This document shows positions 16,240-24,605 of a stretch of 49,642 bases of DNA, one piece after another (the stretch's first letter is position 1; each line of letters starts with the position of its first letter). Under the pieces are notes generated by a model. The model was not told the DNA's origin and searched no databases. It worked only from the letters and a program-made list of their open reading frames with translations. This DNA comes from Bacillota bacterium (lineage in GTDB: Bacteria > Bacillota > Clostridia > Christensenellales > Aristaeellaceae): the NCBI GenBank assembly GCA_023392515.1, contig JAEVYX010000004.1, positions 1 to 49,642 on the forward strand, read 5' to 3'. The translations under genes were made by a program, and so were the position numbers.

Positions 16240-17427
16240 TTGCATTTTTCTTTTTCCTATTTTGACGACGGAATCCGGCGGGTGGGCACCCGCAGCGAAA
16301 AGTGGGACATGCTATATCAGCGTGAAAAAAGCGAAAATCTTTTGCCCATGTGGGTAGCAGACATGGATTTTCCCAGCCCGCCTGAAGTGCAAAAAGCGAT
16401 TTTGACAAGGGCGGCTCATGCCACTTACGGATATACCGAACCTTTGGATGATGATTATCAGGCGGTGGCGGATTTTTGGCAGCGCCGCCATGGCCTTACC
16501 TTAAAGCAGGAAGAAATCGTGCTGCTGCCCTGTGTGGTGACAGGGCTGAAAGCCTGCATTCAGGCGCTGACCCAGCCGGGAGACGGCGTAATCGTTCAAC
16601 CGCCGGTATACGGCCCCTTTTATTCCTCCATCCAGCAAAATAATCGTCAAGTAGTGGAAAACCCGCTGGTACTGGGGGAAGACGGCCGGTATCATATGAA
16701 TTTAACACAATTGGAGCAGCAACTGAAGGACGGCGCAAAATTGATGCTGCTGTGCAGCCCCCACAACCCCGTATCCAGGGTGTGGAGCCGGGAAGAGCTA
16801 TTGGATTTGTTTGCGCTGCTGCATCAATACCATACGCCTCTCGTGTGTGATGAGATCCACGCGGATTTTGTTTATGCGCCTAAAAAATTTGTTCCCGCCC
16901 TTTCTTTGACGCAAAGCAATCCAAACGCCAAACTTGTATCCCTTGCTGCGGCCAGCAAGACCTTCAACCTGGCCGGACTACAGCAGGCCGTACTGTTCAC
17001 AAGGCATGGGGAAATTCGGGAGAAGATCGAGGCAGGCATGCTGGCTTCCGGCGTGCGCTGCGGCAATATCTTTGCCCTGGAAGCAACCAGGGCGGCCTAT
17101 CAGACCGGCGATGAATGGCTGGATGGTTTGATTGCCTACCTGGATGCGGGCAGAAAGCTGCTGGAAAAGGAAATTTCCGAAAACCTGCCCCGGGTGAAAC
17201 TGATCCCGATAGAAGGGACCTATCTTGCCTGGTTGGATTTGCGGCCCTACGGCATGGAAAACGATGAATTGATGCGCAGAACCTATCAGGCGGGCGTGGC
17301 GCTCACCGACGGTGCATTTTTCGGCAATGAAATGGGAAAAGGATTCATGCGGTTCAATTTCGGCTGTCCGCACCGGAATATCACAAAAGCGGTTGCCTGC
17401 TTGAAACGGGCATTGGAAGGAGAATGA
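16240..17427 (+). CDS. MalY/PatB-type PLP-dependent aminotransferase or cystathionine beta-lyase
   Basis: This 395-residue fold-type I PLP enzyme belongs to the MalY/PatB group, whose members cleave cystathionine or cysteine conjugates (C-S lyase) and sometimes transaminate. The N-terminus DGIRRVGTRSEKWD and LLPMWVADMDFPSPPEV is diagnostic. The PLP lysine is K240 in AASKTFNLAGLQ, and VCDEIHADF holds the aspartate that contacts the pyridine nitrogen. The start is TTG at 16240, seven bases after a perfect AAAGGAGG. It lies 24 bases after the methyltransferase and three bases before the peptidase, inside the operon. Confidence 0.92.
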   Translation: MHFSFSYFDDGIRRVGTRSEKWDMLYQREKSENLLPMWVADMDFPSPPEVQKAILTRAAHATYGYTEPLDDDYQAVADFWQRRHGLTLKQEEIVLLPCVVTGLKACIQALTQPGDGVIVQPPVYGPFYSSIQQNNRQVVENPLVLGEDGRYHMNLTQLEQQLKDGAKLMLLCSPHNPVSRVWSREELLDLFALLHQYHTPLVCDEIHADFVYAPKKFVPALSLTQSNPNAKLVSLAAASKTFNLAGLQQAVLFTRHGEIREKIEAGMLASGVRCGNIFALEATRAAYQTGDEWLDGLIAYLDAGRKLLEKEISENLPRVKLIPIEGTYLAWLDLRPYGMENDELMRRTYQAGVALTDGAFFGNEMGKGFMRFNFGCPHRNITKAVACLKRALEGE

Positions 17428-17430
17428 AAC

Positions 17431-18801
17431 ATGCAACATCTGGAGGAAATCATTGAATCATTGCGAGAGCCTATGACGGAAACACTGAAAAAGTGGATTC
17501 GCATTCCCAGCGTCAAGGAAGAGGCTGCCCCTGGCGCGCCCTTTGGCAAAACACTGCGGACCATGCTGGACACAGCCTTGGAAGATTGCGAAAAGCTGGG
17601 CTTTCGGGTTAGAAATGTGGACGGCTACGCAGGGGATGTGGAAATGGGCCAGGGGGAAGACACCCTGGGCATTCTCGTGCATCTGGATGTGGTTCCTGCA
17701 GGCGACGGCTGGCAGCAGGATCCCTATGGCGGCGAAGTGATCAATGGCCGTATCTATGGCCGGGGCACCAATGATGACAAGGGTCCGGCGGTGGCAGCCC
17801 TGTATGCCATGTATGCGCTGAAAAAGGCCGGGCTGCCCCTGAAAAAGAAGGTTCGCCTGATCCTTGGCTGCGATGAGGAATCCGGAATGGAGGATATGAA
17901 GTATTATGACAAGCATGCGGATATGCCGTCTATGGGCTTCAGCCCCGATGCCAGCTATCCTGTCATCAATACGGAAAAGGGCCTGTATCACCTGGAGGTA
18001 AACGGACCGCTGGGGCAGAAAGGCCTGAAAATTTACAGCCTTGAGGCAGGGCAGCGGCCTAACGTAATCCCCGGAATGGCCGTGGCGGTCATAGCGGGCG
18101 ATGGGCAAACCGTGAAACAGGTGGAGGCTTTCTCAAAGGAGGCCGGCTACCCTGTAGAAGCGAAGCTCCTGCCGGAAGGGAAAGTGCAGGTTACTGCCCT
18201 TGGCGCTGCAGGCCACGCCGCGTTCCCCCAGGGCGGGAAAAATGCCATCGGCAGGCTCCTCAAAGCATTGAGGGCCTTGGGTGCCAAGGGCGCCGTGGAA
18301 CGTCTGGCAAATGTGATCGGTGAAGAGTACGACGGCGCATCCCTGGGCATTGCCGTAGAGGACAAGCTGTCTGGCCCCCTGACGCTGAACCTGGGCATCA
18401 TCCGCTCGGATGGGGACACGATGGAAGCAACGCTGGATATCCGCTATCCGGTGATGGCGAACCCTGACATGATTTTGAAATCCATTTCGGCGGCTGTGGC
18501 CCCGGCCGGGCTTTCCGTTACGGTGAACGCGCTGAAAGCGCCCCATCATGTGCCGGAGGACAGCCCCTTGGTGCAGTCCTTGCTGGAGGCTTATCATCAG
18601 GTAACAGGCAGGCCCAAGCAGGCGATCGCCATTGGCGGGGGTACGTATGCCCGGTGCTTAAAGCAAGGGGTAGCCTTTGGTGCGATGTTCCCCGAAGAAG
18701 AAGAACTGGCCCATCAGGCTGGGGAATATATGTCTATCGACAGCCTGATGACCAATATTCTAATTTTTGCCAAGGCCATCCTCATGCTGGCGGGAGAATA
18801 A
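17431..18801 (+). CDS. M20 family dipeptidase (PepV-like)
   Basis: This 456-residue cytoplasmic metallopeptidase of the PepV type removes N-terminal residues from dipeptides. Zinc-site residues are visible: H84 and D86 in VHLDVVPAGDGW, the bridging D115 in GRGTNDDKGP and the catalytic E149/E150 in LGCDEESG. The closing histidine lies late in the protein (ELAHQAGEYM). The lid domain occupies the middle. The ATG is three bases beyond the previous stop codon, with GAAGGAG inside that gene's end. It is the last gene of the operon and is followed by a clear terminator. Confidence 0.93.
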   Translation: MQHLEEIIESLREPMTETLKKWIRIPSVKEEAAPGAPFGKTLRTMLDTALEDCEKLGFRVRNVDGYAGDVEMGQGEDTLGILVHLDVVPAGDGWQQDPYGGEVINGRIYGRGTNDDKGPAVAALYAMYALKKAGLPLKKKVRLILGCDEESGMEDMKYYDKHADMPSMGFSPDASYPVINTEKGLYHLEVNGPLGQKGLKIYSLEAGQRPNVIPGMAVAVIAGDGQTVKQVEAFSKEAGYPVEAKLLPEGKVQVTALGAAGHAAFPQGGKNAIGRLLKALRALGAKGAVERLANVIGEEYDGASLGIAVEDKLSGPLTLNLGIIRSDGDTMEATLDIRYPVMANPDMILKSISAAVAPAGLSVTVNALKAPHHVPEDSPLVQSLLEAYHQVTGRPKQAIAIGGGTYARCLKQGVAFGAMFPEEEELAHQAGEYMSIDSLMTNILIFAKAILMLAGE

Positions 18802-18810
18802 AGGAAAAAT

Positions 18811-18849
18811 GCTTTGGCGGGGCGGCAGAAGCTGTCCCGCCGTTTTTCT
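18811..18849 (+). terminator. Intrinsic terminator of the 14011-18801 operon
   Basis: GGCGGG and CCCGCC arms, extended by partial pairing inside, are followed by GTTTTTCTT. It lies directly after the peptidase stop codon. Confidence 0.8.
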
Positions 18850-18855
18850 TAGCAC

Positions 18856-18898
18856 AAAAAAGCCTCCTGCTGCGGCTGAAAACCACGGCAGGGGGCTT
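18856..18898 (-). terminator. Intrinsic terminator of the DEAD-box helicase gene
   Basis: On the minus strand GCCCCCTGC and GCAGGAGGC pair around a 16-base interior and are followed by six T residues. It lies 32 bases after the helicase stop codon and only a few bases from the convergent plus-strand terminator. Confidence 0.8.
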
Positions 18899-18930
18899 TC
18901 TTCATATTTTGAAACGCGCAGGCTTTCGTA

Positions 18931-20238
18931 TTAGCGGCCGATGCGGGGTGTTACGCGCCCGGGATAAGACTGCCTTTTGCCGGGCGTGGCTGAGCGCGGC
19001 CTTTCTGAAGGCACGGCCCTGAGCTGGCGGCCTTGGGATATCGCGGCTTGCACCGCCGGCGGCCGTCCCCGGGTGGGGGCTTTCGGGGGCGGGGTCAATA
19101 CAACCATGGGATAGGGATGATCCTGTACCACGGGTATCTTTTTGCCCAGCAGCTTTTCGATGTCCCTCAGCTTTGTTTTTTCCTCAATATCGCAAAAGGA
19201 TATTGCGATGCCGCTATGGCCGGCACGGCCGGTGCGGCCGATGCGGTGAACATAGGTTTCGGGCACATCCGGCAGGTCAAAATTGATCACATGGGAGAGT
19301 TCTTCAATATCCAGGCCTCGGGCGGCAATATCCGTAGCCACCAGCACACGGGTCTTCCTGCATTTGAAATCCCGCAAGGCCTGCTGGCGGGATGCCTGGG
19401 ATTTATCGCCGTGGATCGCCTGGGCATCAACACCGGCACTTGTCAGTTCCCGGACTACACGGTCCGCACCATGCTTGGTTCTGGTAAATACCAAAGCCGA
19501 CTGGATGACGGGATCTTTCAGCAGATGCACGAGCAGGTTGCGCTTGCTGACCTTGTCCACAAAATAAACGGATTGCGCAATTGCATCCACAGTGGATGAC
19601 ACGGGCGTCACTGCCACCTGAACGGGGTCAGTGAGCATGTCGCTGGAGAGCGCGGCAATTTCCGGGGGCATGGTCGCGGAAAAGAACAATGTCTGCCGCT
19701 TTGCAGGGATTTTGGAAATGATTTTCCTCACATCCTGGATAAAGCCCATGTCCAGCATCCGGTCCGCTTCGTCCAGGGTCAATATCTCTACCCTGCGCAA
19801 ATCGATAATTCCTTGATTGATCAAATCGTTAAGCCTTCCGGGTGTGGCCACCAAAATATCCACGCCCCGCCTTAAGGCCATTTCCTGCGGCCTTTGGGGT
19901 ACACCGCCAAAGATAACGGCGGTATTAAGGCCTGTATACTGCCCATAGGTGCGAAAGCTTTCGAAAATTTGAAGTGCCAGTTCTCTGGTCGGTGTCAATA
20001 CCAGGGAACGAATCGGACGGGGGATTTGCCTTACCGTGCCTACGGCGCTTAAACGTTGCAAAATCGGCACTGCGAAGGCGGCCGTTTTACCGGTACCCGT
20101 CTGGGCACAGCCCAATAAGTCTTTGCCGGCCAGTGCCGGGGGAATAGCCTTTTGTTGAATGGGGGTAGGTACGCTGTAGCGCGCCTGCTCCAGGGCCCGC
20201 AAAATGGGGGGAAGAATGGATAGCTGTTTGAATTCCAT
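18931..20238 (-). CDS. DEAD-box ATP-dependent RNA helicase
   Basis: This 435-residue RhlE/CshA-type helicase unwinds RNA duplexes in cold adaptation, ribosome assembly or RNA decay. The motifs are complete: Q motif (YSVPTPIQQ, residues 21-29), Walker A AQTGTGKT (45-52), PTRELALQ (83-90), DEAD (156-159), SAT (187-189) and HRIGRTGRAG near residue 345. The last 60 or so residues are a basic, proline- and arginine-rich tail that probably binds RNA. The ATG has AAAGGAG upstream. A leader of about 210 bases with hairpins separates it from a strong promoter, a layout often seen in autoregulated or cold-induced helicase genes. Confidence 0.95.
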   Translation of the reverse strand: MEFKQLSILPPILRALEQARYSVPTPIQQKAIPPALAGKDLLGCAQTGTGKTAAFAVPILQRLSAVGTVRQIPRPIRSLVLTPTRELALQIFESFRTYGQYTGLNTAVIFGGVPQRPQEMALRRGVDILVATPGRLNDLINQGIIDLRRVEILTLDEADRMLDMGFIQDVRKIISKIPAKRQTLFFSATMPPEIAALSSDMLTDPVQVAVTPVSSTVDAIAQSVYFVDKVSKRNLLVHLLKDPVIQSALVFTRTKHGADRVVRELTSAGVDAQAIHGDKSQASRQQALRDFKCRKTRVLVATDIAARGLDIEELSHVINFDLPDVPETYVHRIGRTGRAGHSGIAISFCDIEEKTKLRDIEKLLGKKIPVVQDHPYPMVVLTPPPKAPTRGRPPAVQAAISQGRQLRAVPSERPRSATPGKRQSYPGRVTPRIGR

Positions 20239-20332
20239 GAATACTCCTTTTATGTATGCATTGGTCTAACTGAGGGCGTAAGAAGCCGAGACCCGTGGAA
20301 TCTGTACTTCGGCCGGTTGCCCCATGCACAAG

Positions 20333-20368
20333 AAAAACCACAACTTCCACAAGACGGAAATCGTGGTT
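20333..20368 (-). promoter_or_regulatory. Attenuator-like hairpin in the helicase leader
   Basis: On the minus strand AACCACGATTTCC pairs with GGAAGTTGTGGTT with small interruptions around a 7-base loop, and a run of T residues (TTTTTC) begins at the end of the stem. That is the shape of an intrinsic terminator inside the 5' leader, 95 bases before the start codon. Confidence 0.45.
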
Positions 20369-20410
20369 CCGAAAAAGCGGTAAGGGTTTTTTGTTTGCAT
20401 CGGGCTGATT

Positions 20411-20450
20411 GTGCAGCCCCATCCACGGCGTGTTGCATGATTGGCTGCAC
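20411..20450 (-). promoter_or_regulatory. Hairpin at the start of the helicase leader
   Basis: GTGCAGCC and GGCTGCAC form a perfect 8-base stem with a 24-base loop, beginning at the predicted transcription start. It could stabilise the mRNA or bind the helicase itself. Confidence 0.4.
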
Positions 20451-20455
20451 GACTT

Positions 20456-20484
20456 AGCATAGAGCAAAAGCACGATTTTGTCAA
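20456..20484 (-). promoter_or_regulatory. Strong promoter of the DEAD-box helicase gene
   Basis: A perfect TTGACA (20484-20479) and TATGCT (20461-20456) are 17 bases apart on the minus strand. The start near 20449 leaves a leader of about 210 bases. Confidence 0.8.
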
Positions 20485-20490
20485 CTGACA

Positions 20491-20511
20491 ATTGCAAGCA
20501 TCCTTTTGCTT
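20491..20511 (-). terminator. Weak hairpin after the homocysteine methyltransferase-like gene
   Basis: GCAAGC and GCTTGC pair around an 8-base loop ten or so bases after the stop codon, without a good T-tract. A weak terminator or processing structure is possible. Confidence 0.3.
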
Positions 20512-20521
20512 GCCTCTGTTT

Positions 20522-21478
20522 TCAAATAGTGGATACGCTTGAAGCAGACGCTGGATGATTTGATATTATTTTTGAAATTTCTTCCATGTGCGAACCATCC
20601 GTTCCGCAGCATCCGCCATAGATTTTTATATCCATGGCGCCGGCCAGGGCTGCCATGGCATCTGCCAGGGCTTTTGCGCCGGAGGCCTGAAGTTCGCAGG
20701 AGCCGTCCAGGGCTTCGGGGGGCAGCGGCGAAGTATTGGCTTGGATGCCCAGAAATCTTTCCTTCACGGCTGGGGTTTGATTCATTGGTGTCAAAAGCGC
20801 CTCCCGCAAAACGAGGGGATGAACGCAATTGGTCATATAGCAGACGGGTTTTCGTGATACGGCTCCATCTATGGCAAGGATGGCATCGTGTATGGAAGTT
20901 CCATCCATCAGCCTTCCGTTCTTTCGGATCATGAAACTGATGATATAGGGAAGCCCCGTGGTTTCCATGGCCTGCGCCATGCCGACGGCTTCCGGAAGTG
21001 CCGGCATAATGCCTGCGTACAGATAGTCGGCGCCGGCCTTTTGAAACAATTCCGCCTGCCAAAGGTGAAATTCTCTGGCTTTATCCACGGATAACGAATC
21101 ATCCCCCTGGTAAGCGTCACCTTTGCAGCCCATCAGGCCGCCAGTAAACATGGGAACGGTACAACCCCTTTTAAGGTTGTTCAAGAAGTCAACATTATCC
21201 TTGATAATGGATGGATCAAAGCGGGATTTTGCCACACGGTCCCGGTTGGCCCGGCGGGTGGGCGTAGCGGCCAGAAAGGGAAGGCGGTATCGGCAAGCGA
21301 TTTCCCGGTATTCCGTCCAAAGCGCACGCAGCGCTTTGCTGCCTTCCGCGTCGTATACAAGTCCAGCCATGGCCACGTGCTCATCAAAGGCAAGGCCGTA
21401 TTCCCTTTTCAGCCGCTCGCCCAATGCACCTTCCATGAGCATGGCGCGGCTTGAAAGAAAGCATTCAGAAAAATCCAA
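20522..21478 (-). CDS. Homocysteine S-methyltransferase family protein
   Basis: The 318-residue protein matches the zinc-dependent homocysteine S-methyltransferase fold, which moves a methyl group to homocysteine to form methionine. The zinc ligands are the cysteine in YMTNCVHP and the pair in GGCCGTDGSH near the C-terminus. The N-terminus has the usual LMEGALGERL in place of the more common DGAMGT. No cobalamin or folate domain is attached, so the donor would be a methylated small molecule. The start is TTG at 21476-21478, six bases after AAGGAGGGG; the open frame upstream has no conserved sequence. It is divergent from the HerA-like gene. Confidence 0.85.
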   Translation of the reverse strand: MDFSECFLSSRAMLMEGALGERLKREYGLAFDEHVAMAGLVYDAEGSKALRALWTEYREIACRYRLPFLAATPTRRANRDRVAKSRFDPSIIKDNVDFLNNLKRGCTVPMFTGGLMGCKGDAYQGDDSLSVDKAREFHLWQAELFQKAGADYLYAGIMPALPEAVGMAQAMETTGLPYIISFMIRKNGRLMDGTSIHDAILAIDGAVSRKPVCYMTNCVHPLVLREALLTPMNQTPAVKERFLGIQANTSPLPPEALDGSCELQASGAKALADAMAALAGAMDIKIYGGCCGTDGSHMEEISKIISNHPASASSVSTI

Positions 21479-21644
21479 GCCTTTCCCCTCCTTTTTGCCC
21501 TTCGAATTGCAGTATGCCAAACAGGGTAGTATCCGGATGATTCTGCCAGGATATTGCATTTCCATTCTATCATATTCCGGGTATTGTTTGGGATGGCGGA
21601 GTTTGTCTTTCCAATGCTTTTTCTTCGTAATACGCGGCCTTGGA

Positions 21645-21674
21645 TTGACGGAAGGCTCCTGGTGGTTGTATGAT
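21645..21674 (+). promoter_or_regulatory. Promoter of the HerA-like ATPase gene
   Basis: TTGACG (21645-21650) and TATGAT (21669-21674) are 18 bases apart. The start near 21681 is followed by GGGGGAGG and the ATG at 21704. Confidence 0.7.
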
Positions 21675-21703
21675 ACTGGGAAAGGAAGGGGGAGGTTTTT
21701 TCT

Positions 21704-23461
21704 ATGCTGCAGGAACAAAAGATATGGGTGGGTACCGGGGCGGAGCCGGTGTTTTTGCTGCCGCAGATGGCCAACCGCCATGGGCTGATTGCCGGTGCAA
21801 CCGGGACAGGAAAGACCGTTACCCTGAAGGTGCTGGCCGAAGGGTTTTCCGATTTGGGCGTTCCCGTTTTTTTATCGGATGTTAAGGGCGATCTGGCCGG
21901 CATGGTCCGCCCCGGCGAGCATTCGGACAAGCTATCCGAGCGCCTTTCCCAAACCGGCGTGCAGGGCTTTGCCTATAAAGGGTATCCCACCGTATTTTGG
22001 GATGTGTATGGGGAAGCCGGCCATCCCATCCGTACAACGGTGAGCGAGATGGGGCCGCTGCTTTTAAGCCGCATGCTCTATCTTAACGAAGTGCAATCGG
22101 GCGTTCTGAACATCCTTTTCAGGGTCGCAGATGATGAGGCCATGCCATTGGTGGATATTCGGGACTTGAAGGCGATGCTGTTATATGTAGGCGAACATGC
22201 GGGAGAGTATACACTGCAATACGGCAATGTATCGAAGGCTTCCGTTGGGGCCATCCAGCGGGCCATAGCCATCCTGGAGGACCAGGGCGGAGACCGGTTT
22301 TTTGGCGAACCGGCCTTTGATATCGCCGACTGGATGCAAACCGATGAGGAAGGCCGGGGGAGCATCAATGTACTGGCTGCGGACAGGCTGTTTCAAAAAC
22401 CGGCCATGTATGCCACGTTTTTGCTGTGGCTGTTGAGCGAACTATATGAGAGCCTGCCGGAGCAGGGGGATAGCGATCTGCCCAGGATGGTGTTCTTCTT
22501 TGACGAGGCACATTTGCTGTTTGCCGACTGCCCCCGGGTGATGATGGAAAAGGTGGAGCTCGTTGTCCGCCTGATCCGCAGCAAAGGGGTGGGGGTGTAC
22601 TTTATCACCCAAAACCCTGCCGATATTCCCCAAAGCGTTCTTGGCCAATTGGGCAACCGTGTTCAGCATGCCCTGCGGGCCTATACGCCCTTGGATCAAA
22701 AGGCCGTAAAGGCGGCGGCGCAGACTTTCCGCACCAACCCCGCCTTTGATACGGAGGAGGCCATTACAAACCTCAAAATCGGGGAAGCCCTGCTGTCCTT
22801 CCTGGATGAATCCGGGGCGCCCGGTGTGGTGGAAAAGGCGGTCATTCTTCCGCCCCAATCCTTTATGGGAGCCATTGACGCAAACCTTAGAAAAGCATGC
22901 ATCGAAACCAGCAGCTTTTATCATAAGTATGAAGAGGTTATAGATCGGGAAAGCGCATATGAAATCCTTCTGAATACACTTCAGGTAGGGAAAACCGTGT
23001 ACATGCCTCCGGCCGATGCGCCCCAAATGCCTCAAGCGCCTGTACAGAAGGCAAGCCCCAAACAACAGCAAGGTTTTATGGTCTACGATGCGGCCACAGG
23101 CCAGTACGTAAAACGGGAGATTCCCACCATGGCTCCCGTTCCGCAGATGTCCCAGCCTGAGGAGGCGGCTGTTCCGCAGGAAAGCACCATCAGCCGGTAT
23201 CAGCCGGAATCTCCCGCTGCTGGCACTGCCCGGGAGGATAGGGCGCGCCAGGCTTATGAAAAAGCCGAAAAGGAAAGGCTTACGAAGGAAAGGCGTGACC
23301 ATGCGGATGAATTGCGGGAAGAGCGTGCCCAGCGCGCCCGAAGGAACGACTCCATTCTCGGACGGCTGAAAAACAGCGCGATCAGCAGCGTGGGCCGGGA
23401 ACTGGGGCGGACCCTTACACGGGGTATACTGGGTTCCTTTACGAGGAAATTAGGCGGTTGA
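21704..23461 (+). CDS. HerA-like ATPase (DUF853 family)
   Basis: The 585-residue protein is a HerA/FtsK-type motor ATPase of the bacterial DUF853 group. Walker A is GATGTGKT (residues 31-38), Walker B is VFFFDEAHLLF (about 262-272), and the arginine-rich AYTPLDQKAVKAA block lies near 330. Archaeal HerA works with NurA nuclease in DNA end resection, but the bacterial DUF853 proteins have no settled role and no nuclease gene is adjacent. The last 130 residues are different: a proline/glutamine-rich linker, then a highly charged helical stretch ending in RRNDSILGRLKNS, likely for oligomerisation or DNA contact. The ATG has GGGGGAGG eight bases upstream. Confidence 0.9.
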   Translation: MLQEQKIWVGTGAEPVFLLPQMANRHGLIAGATGTGKTVTLKVLAEGFSDLGVPVFLSDVKGDLAGMVRPGEHSDKLSERLSQTGVQGFAYKGYPTVFWDVYGEAGHPIRTTVSEMGPLLLSRMLYLNEVQSGVLNILFRVADDEAMPLVDIRDLKAMLLYVGEHAGEYTLQYGNVSKASVGAIQRAIAILEDQGGDRFFGEPAFDIADWMQTDEEGRGSINVLAADRLFQKPAMYATFLLWLLSELYESLPEQGDSDLPRMVFFFDEAHLLFADCPRVMMEKVELVVRLIRSKGVGVYFITQNPADIPQSVLGQLGNRVQHALRAYTPLDQKAVKAAAQTFRTNPAFDTEEAITNLKIGEALLSFLDESGAPGVVEKAVILPPQSFMGAIDANLRKACIETSSFYHKYEEVIDRESAYEILLNTLQVGKTVYMPPADAPQMPQAPVQKASPKQQQGFMVYDAATGQYVKREIPTMAPVPQMSQPEEAAVPQESTISRYQPESPAAGTAREDRARQAYEKAEKERLTKERRDHADELREERAQRARRNDSILGRLKNSAISSVGRELGRTLTRGILGSFTRKLGG

Positions 23462-23487
23462 CATATAATTCTGCAATGTGAAATGGG

Positions 23488-23516
23488 CTACCCAAGGGGC
23501 ATTGCCCCTTGGGTAG
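23488..23516. repeat. Near-perfect palindrome, first of a tandem pair
   Basis: Arms CTACCCAAGGGGCA and TGCCCCTTGGGTAG read as a 14-base inverted repeat with a single central base. No T-tract follows. It lies between the HerA-like gene and the EamA transporter and may end transcription or be a dispersed intergenic element. Confidence 0.6.
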
Positions 23517-23521
23517 TGTTA

Positions 23522-23538
23522 TAGGGGCAGCGCCCCTA
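23522..23538. repeat. Second palindrome of the pair
   Basis: TAGGGGC and GCCCCTA pair with a 3-base centre, five bases after the first palindrome and just before the EamA ribosome binding site AAGGAAGGG, so it could also affect translation. Confidence 0.55.
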
Positions 23539-23550
23539 AGGAAGGGATTT

Positions 23551-24438
23551 ATGGTATCAAGCAAAACACGGGCAATTTTGAGCAAGCTGGCGCTGCTCAC
23601 CGCCGCCCTGATCTGGGGCAGTTCTTTTTTTATCATGAAGAATTCGGTGGATATCTTCCCCATGTATCACCTGCTGGCAATGCGCTTTACGCTGGGCTGC
23701 GGGCTATTGTGTCTGATTTTTTATAAAAAACTTCATAGGATTACGAAAAAAACACTGCTCCGGGGTGCGCTGATCGGTGTCATTTTATTTTTCGCATATA
23801 CTACGCAAACCTTGGGCCTCAAGCAGACGACGCCGGGGAAAAACGCCTTTTTGACGGCGGTATATGTGATTGTGGTGCCGTTTTTCTTCTGGCTTATCAG
23901 CAAAAAAAGACCTGATGTATTCAATTGGATGGCGGCGGTTCTATGCCTGGTGGGGATTGGCTTGGTTTCCGTTACCGGCGAAATGACCATCGGCATCGGG
24001 GATGGGCTTACCTTGGTGGGCGGAGCGCTGTACGCCGCCCATATGGTGGCGATTGCCAAAAGCAGCCAGGATGAGGACCCGGTACTGCTTACCTTGATCC
24101 AGTTTGGCTCGGCTGCTGCCTGCTCCTGGCTGTTTGCGCTTTCCACGGAGAGATTTCCGTCGAACGTGCCTGTCGCAGGGTGGGGGGCGTTTCTTTACCT
24201 GGCGCTGTTTGCCACCGCGGGCGCCCTGCTTTTGCAAAATGTGGGGCAGAAATATACCCATCCCGCGGCAGCGTCCATCCTGTTAAGCCTGGAATCGGTG
24301 TTTGGCGTGGCGTTCTCCATGGCGTTTTATGGGGAAACGCTTACGCCCCGGCTTTTTGCAGGCTTTCTTATGATCTTCCTTTCGGTTATGGTGTCAGAAA
24401 CCAAGCTCGCTTTTTTCAGAAAAAGACAGCTTGCGTAA
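23551..24438 (+). CDS. EamA/DMT-family transporter
   Basis: The 295-residue membrane protein has ten predicted helices in two similar halves, as in the drug/metabolite transporter superfamily. The first half opens with LTAALIWGSSFFIMK and contains LKQTTPGKNAFLTAVYVI; the second has HPAAASILLSLESVFG with the conserved glutamate. Such carriers export amino acids or metabolites; no substrate can be named. The chosen ATG is preceded by AAGGAAGGG; longer starts would run through the palindromes. It is followed by a 121-base palindromic element and a terminator. Confidence 0.88.
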   Translation: MVSSKTRAILSKLALLTAALIWGSSFFIMKNSVDIFPMYHLLAMRFTLGCGLLCLIFYKKLHRITKKTLLRGALIGVILFFAYTTQTLGLKQTTPGKNAFLTAVYVIVVPFFFWLISKKRPDVFNWMAAVLCLVGIGLVSVTGEMTIGIGDGLTLVGGALYAAHMVAIAKSSQDEDPVLLTLIQFGSAAACSWLFALSTERFPSNVPVAGWGAFLYLALFATAGALLLQNVGQKYTHPAAASILLSLESVFGVAFSMAFYGETLTPRLFAGFLMIFLSVMVSETKLAFFRKRQLA

Positions 24439-24460
24439 TTCATACTATTTCCAAACATGA

Positions 24461-24581
24461 ATGCGTCGTTACGGCGGCTCTTTTCGTGTGGGGCATTGTC
24501 GCCTTCCGCTCAACGTAGCGCTGCTACGTTTTGCGCTGGCTCCTTGCCCCGCACGAAAATATCTCACCGCTTTGGACGCAT
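24461..24581. repeat. Nested palindromic intergenic element, about 120 bases
   Basis: Three pairs of arms nest around one centre: ATGCGTC (24461) with GACGCAT (24575), TTTTCGTGTGGGGCA (24481) with TGCCCCGCACGAAAA (24545), and AACGTAGC (24512) with GCTACGTT (24523). Transcribed, it would form one long interrupted hairpin. It contains no credible gene and sits between the transporter stop codon and its terminator. The form suggests a dispersed intergenic repeat or MITE-like element, but no second copy is in this window. Confidence 0.6.
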
Positions 24582-24605
24582 TAATATTTTTCATTAGTAT
24601 CAAAA

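Noticed and set aside
20250..20450. Open frame in the helicase leader with a CGSCGFSC motif
   Set aside because: All three minus-strand frames are open across this leader and no ribosome binding site precedes the ATG codons, so the open frames look like chance; the hairpins better explain the region.
20250..20484. T-box or other tRNA-sensing leader before the helicase
   Set aside because: No T-box core sequence or specifier-loop arrangement is visible, and the downstream gene is not amino-acid related.
21479..21781. Longer N-terminus for the homocysteine methyltransferase-like protein
   Set aside because: The extended frame overlaps the divergent HerA-like gene and its promoter, and homology-like sequence begins only at the TTG with its strong ribosome binding site.
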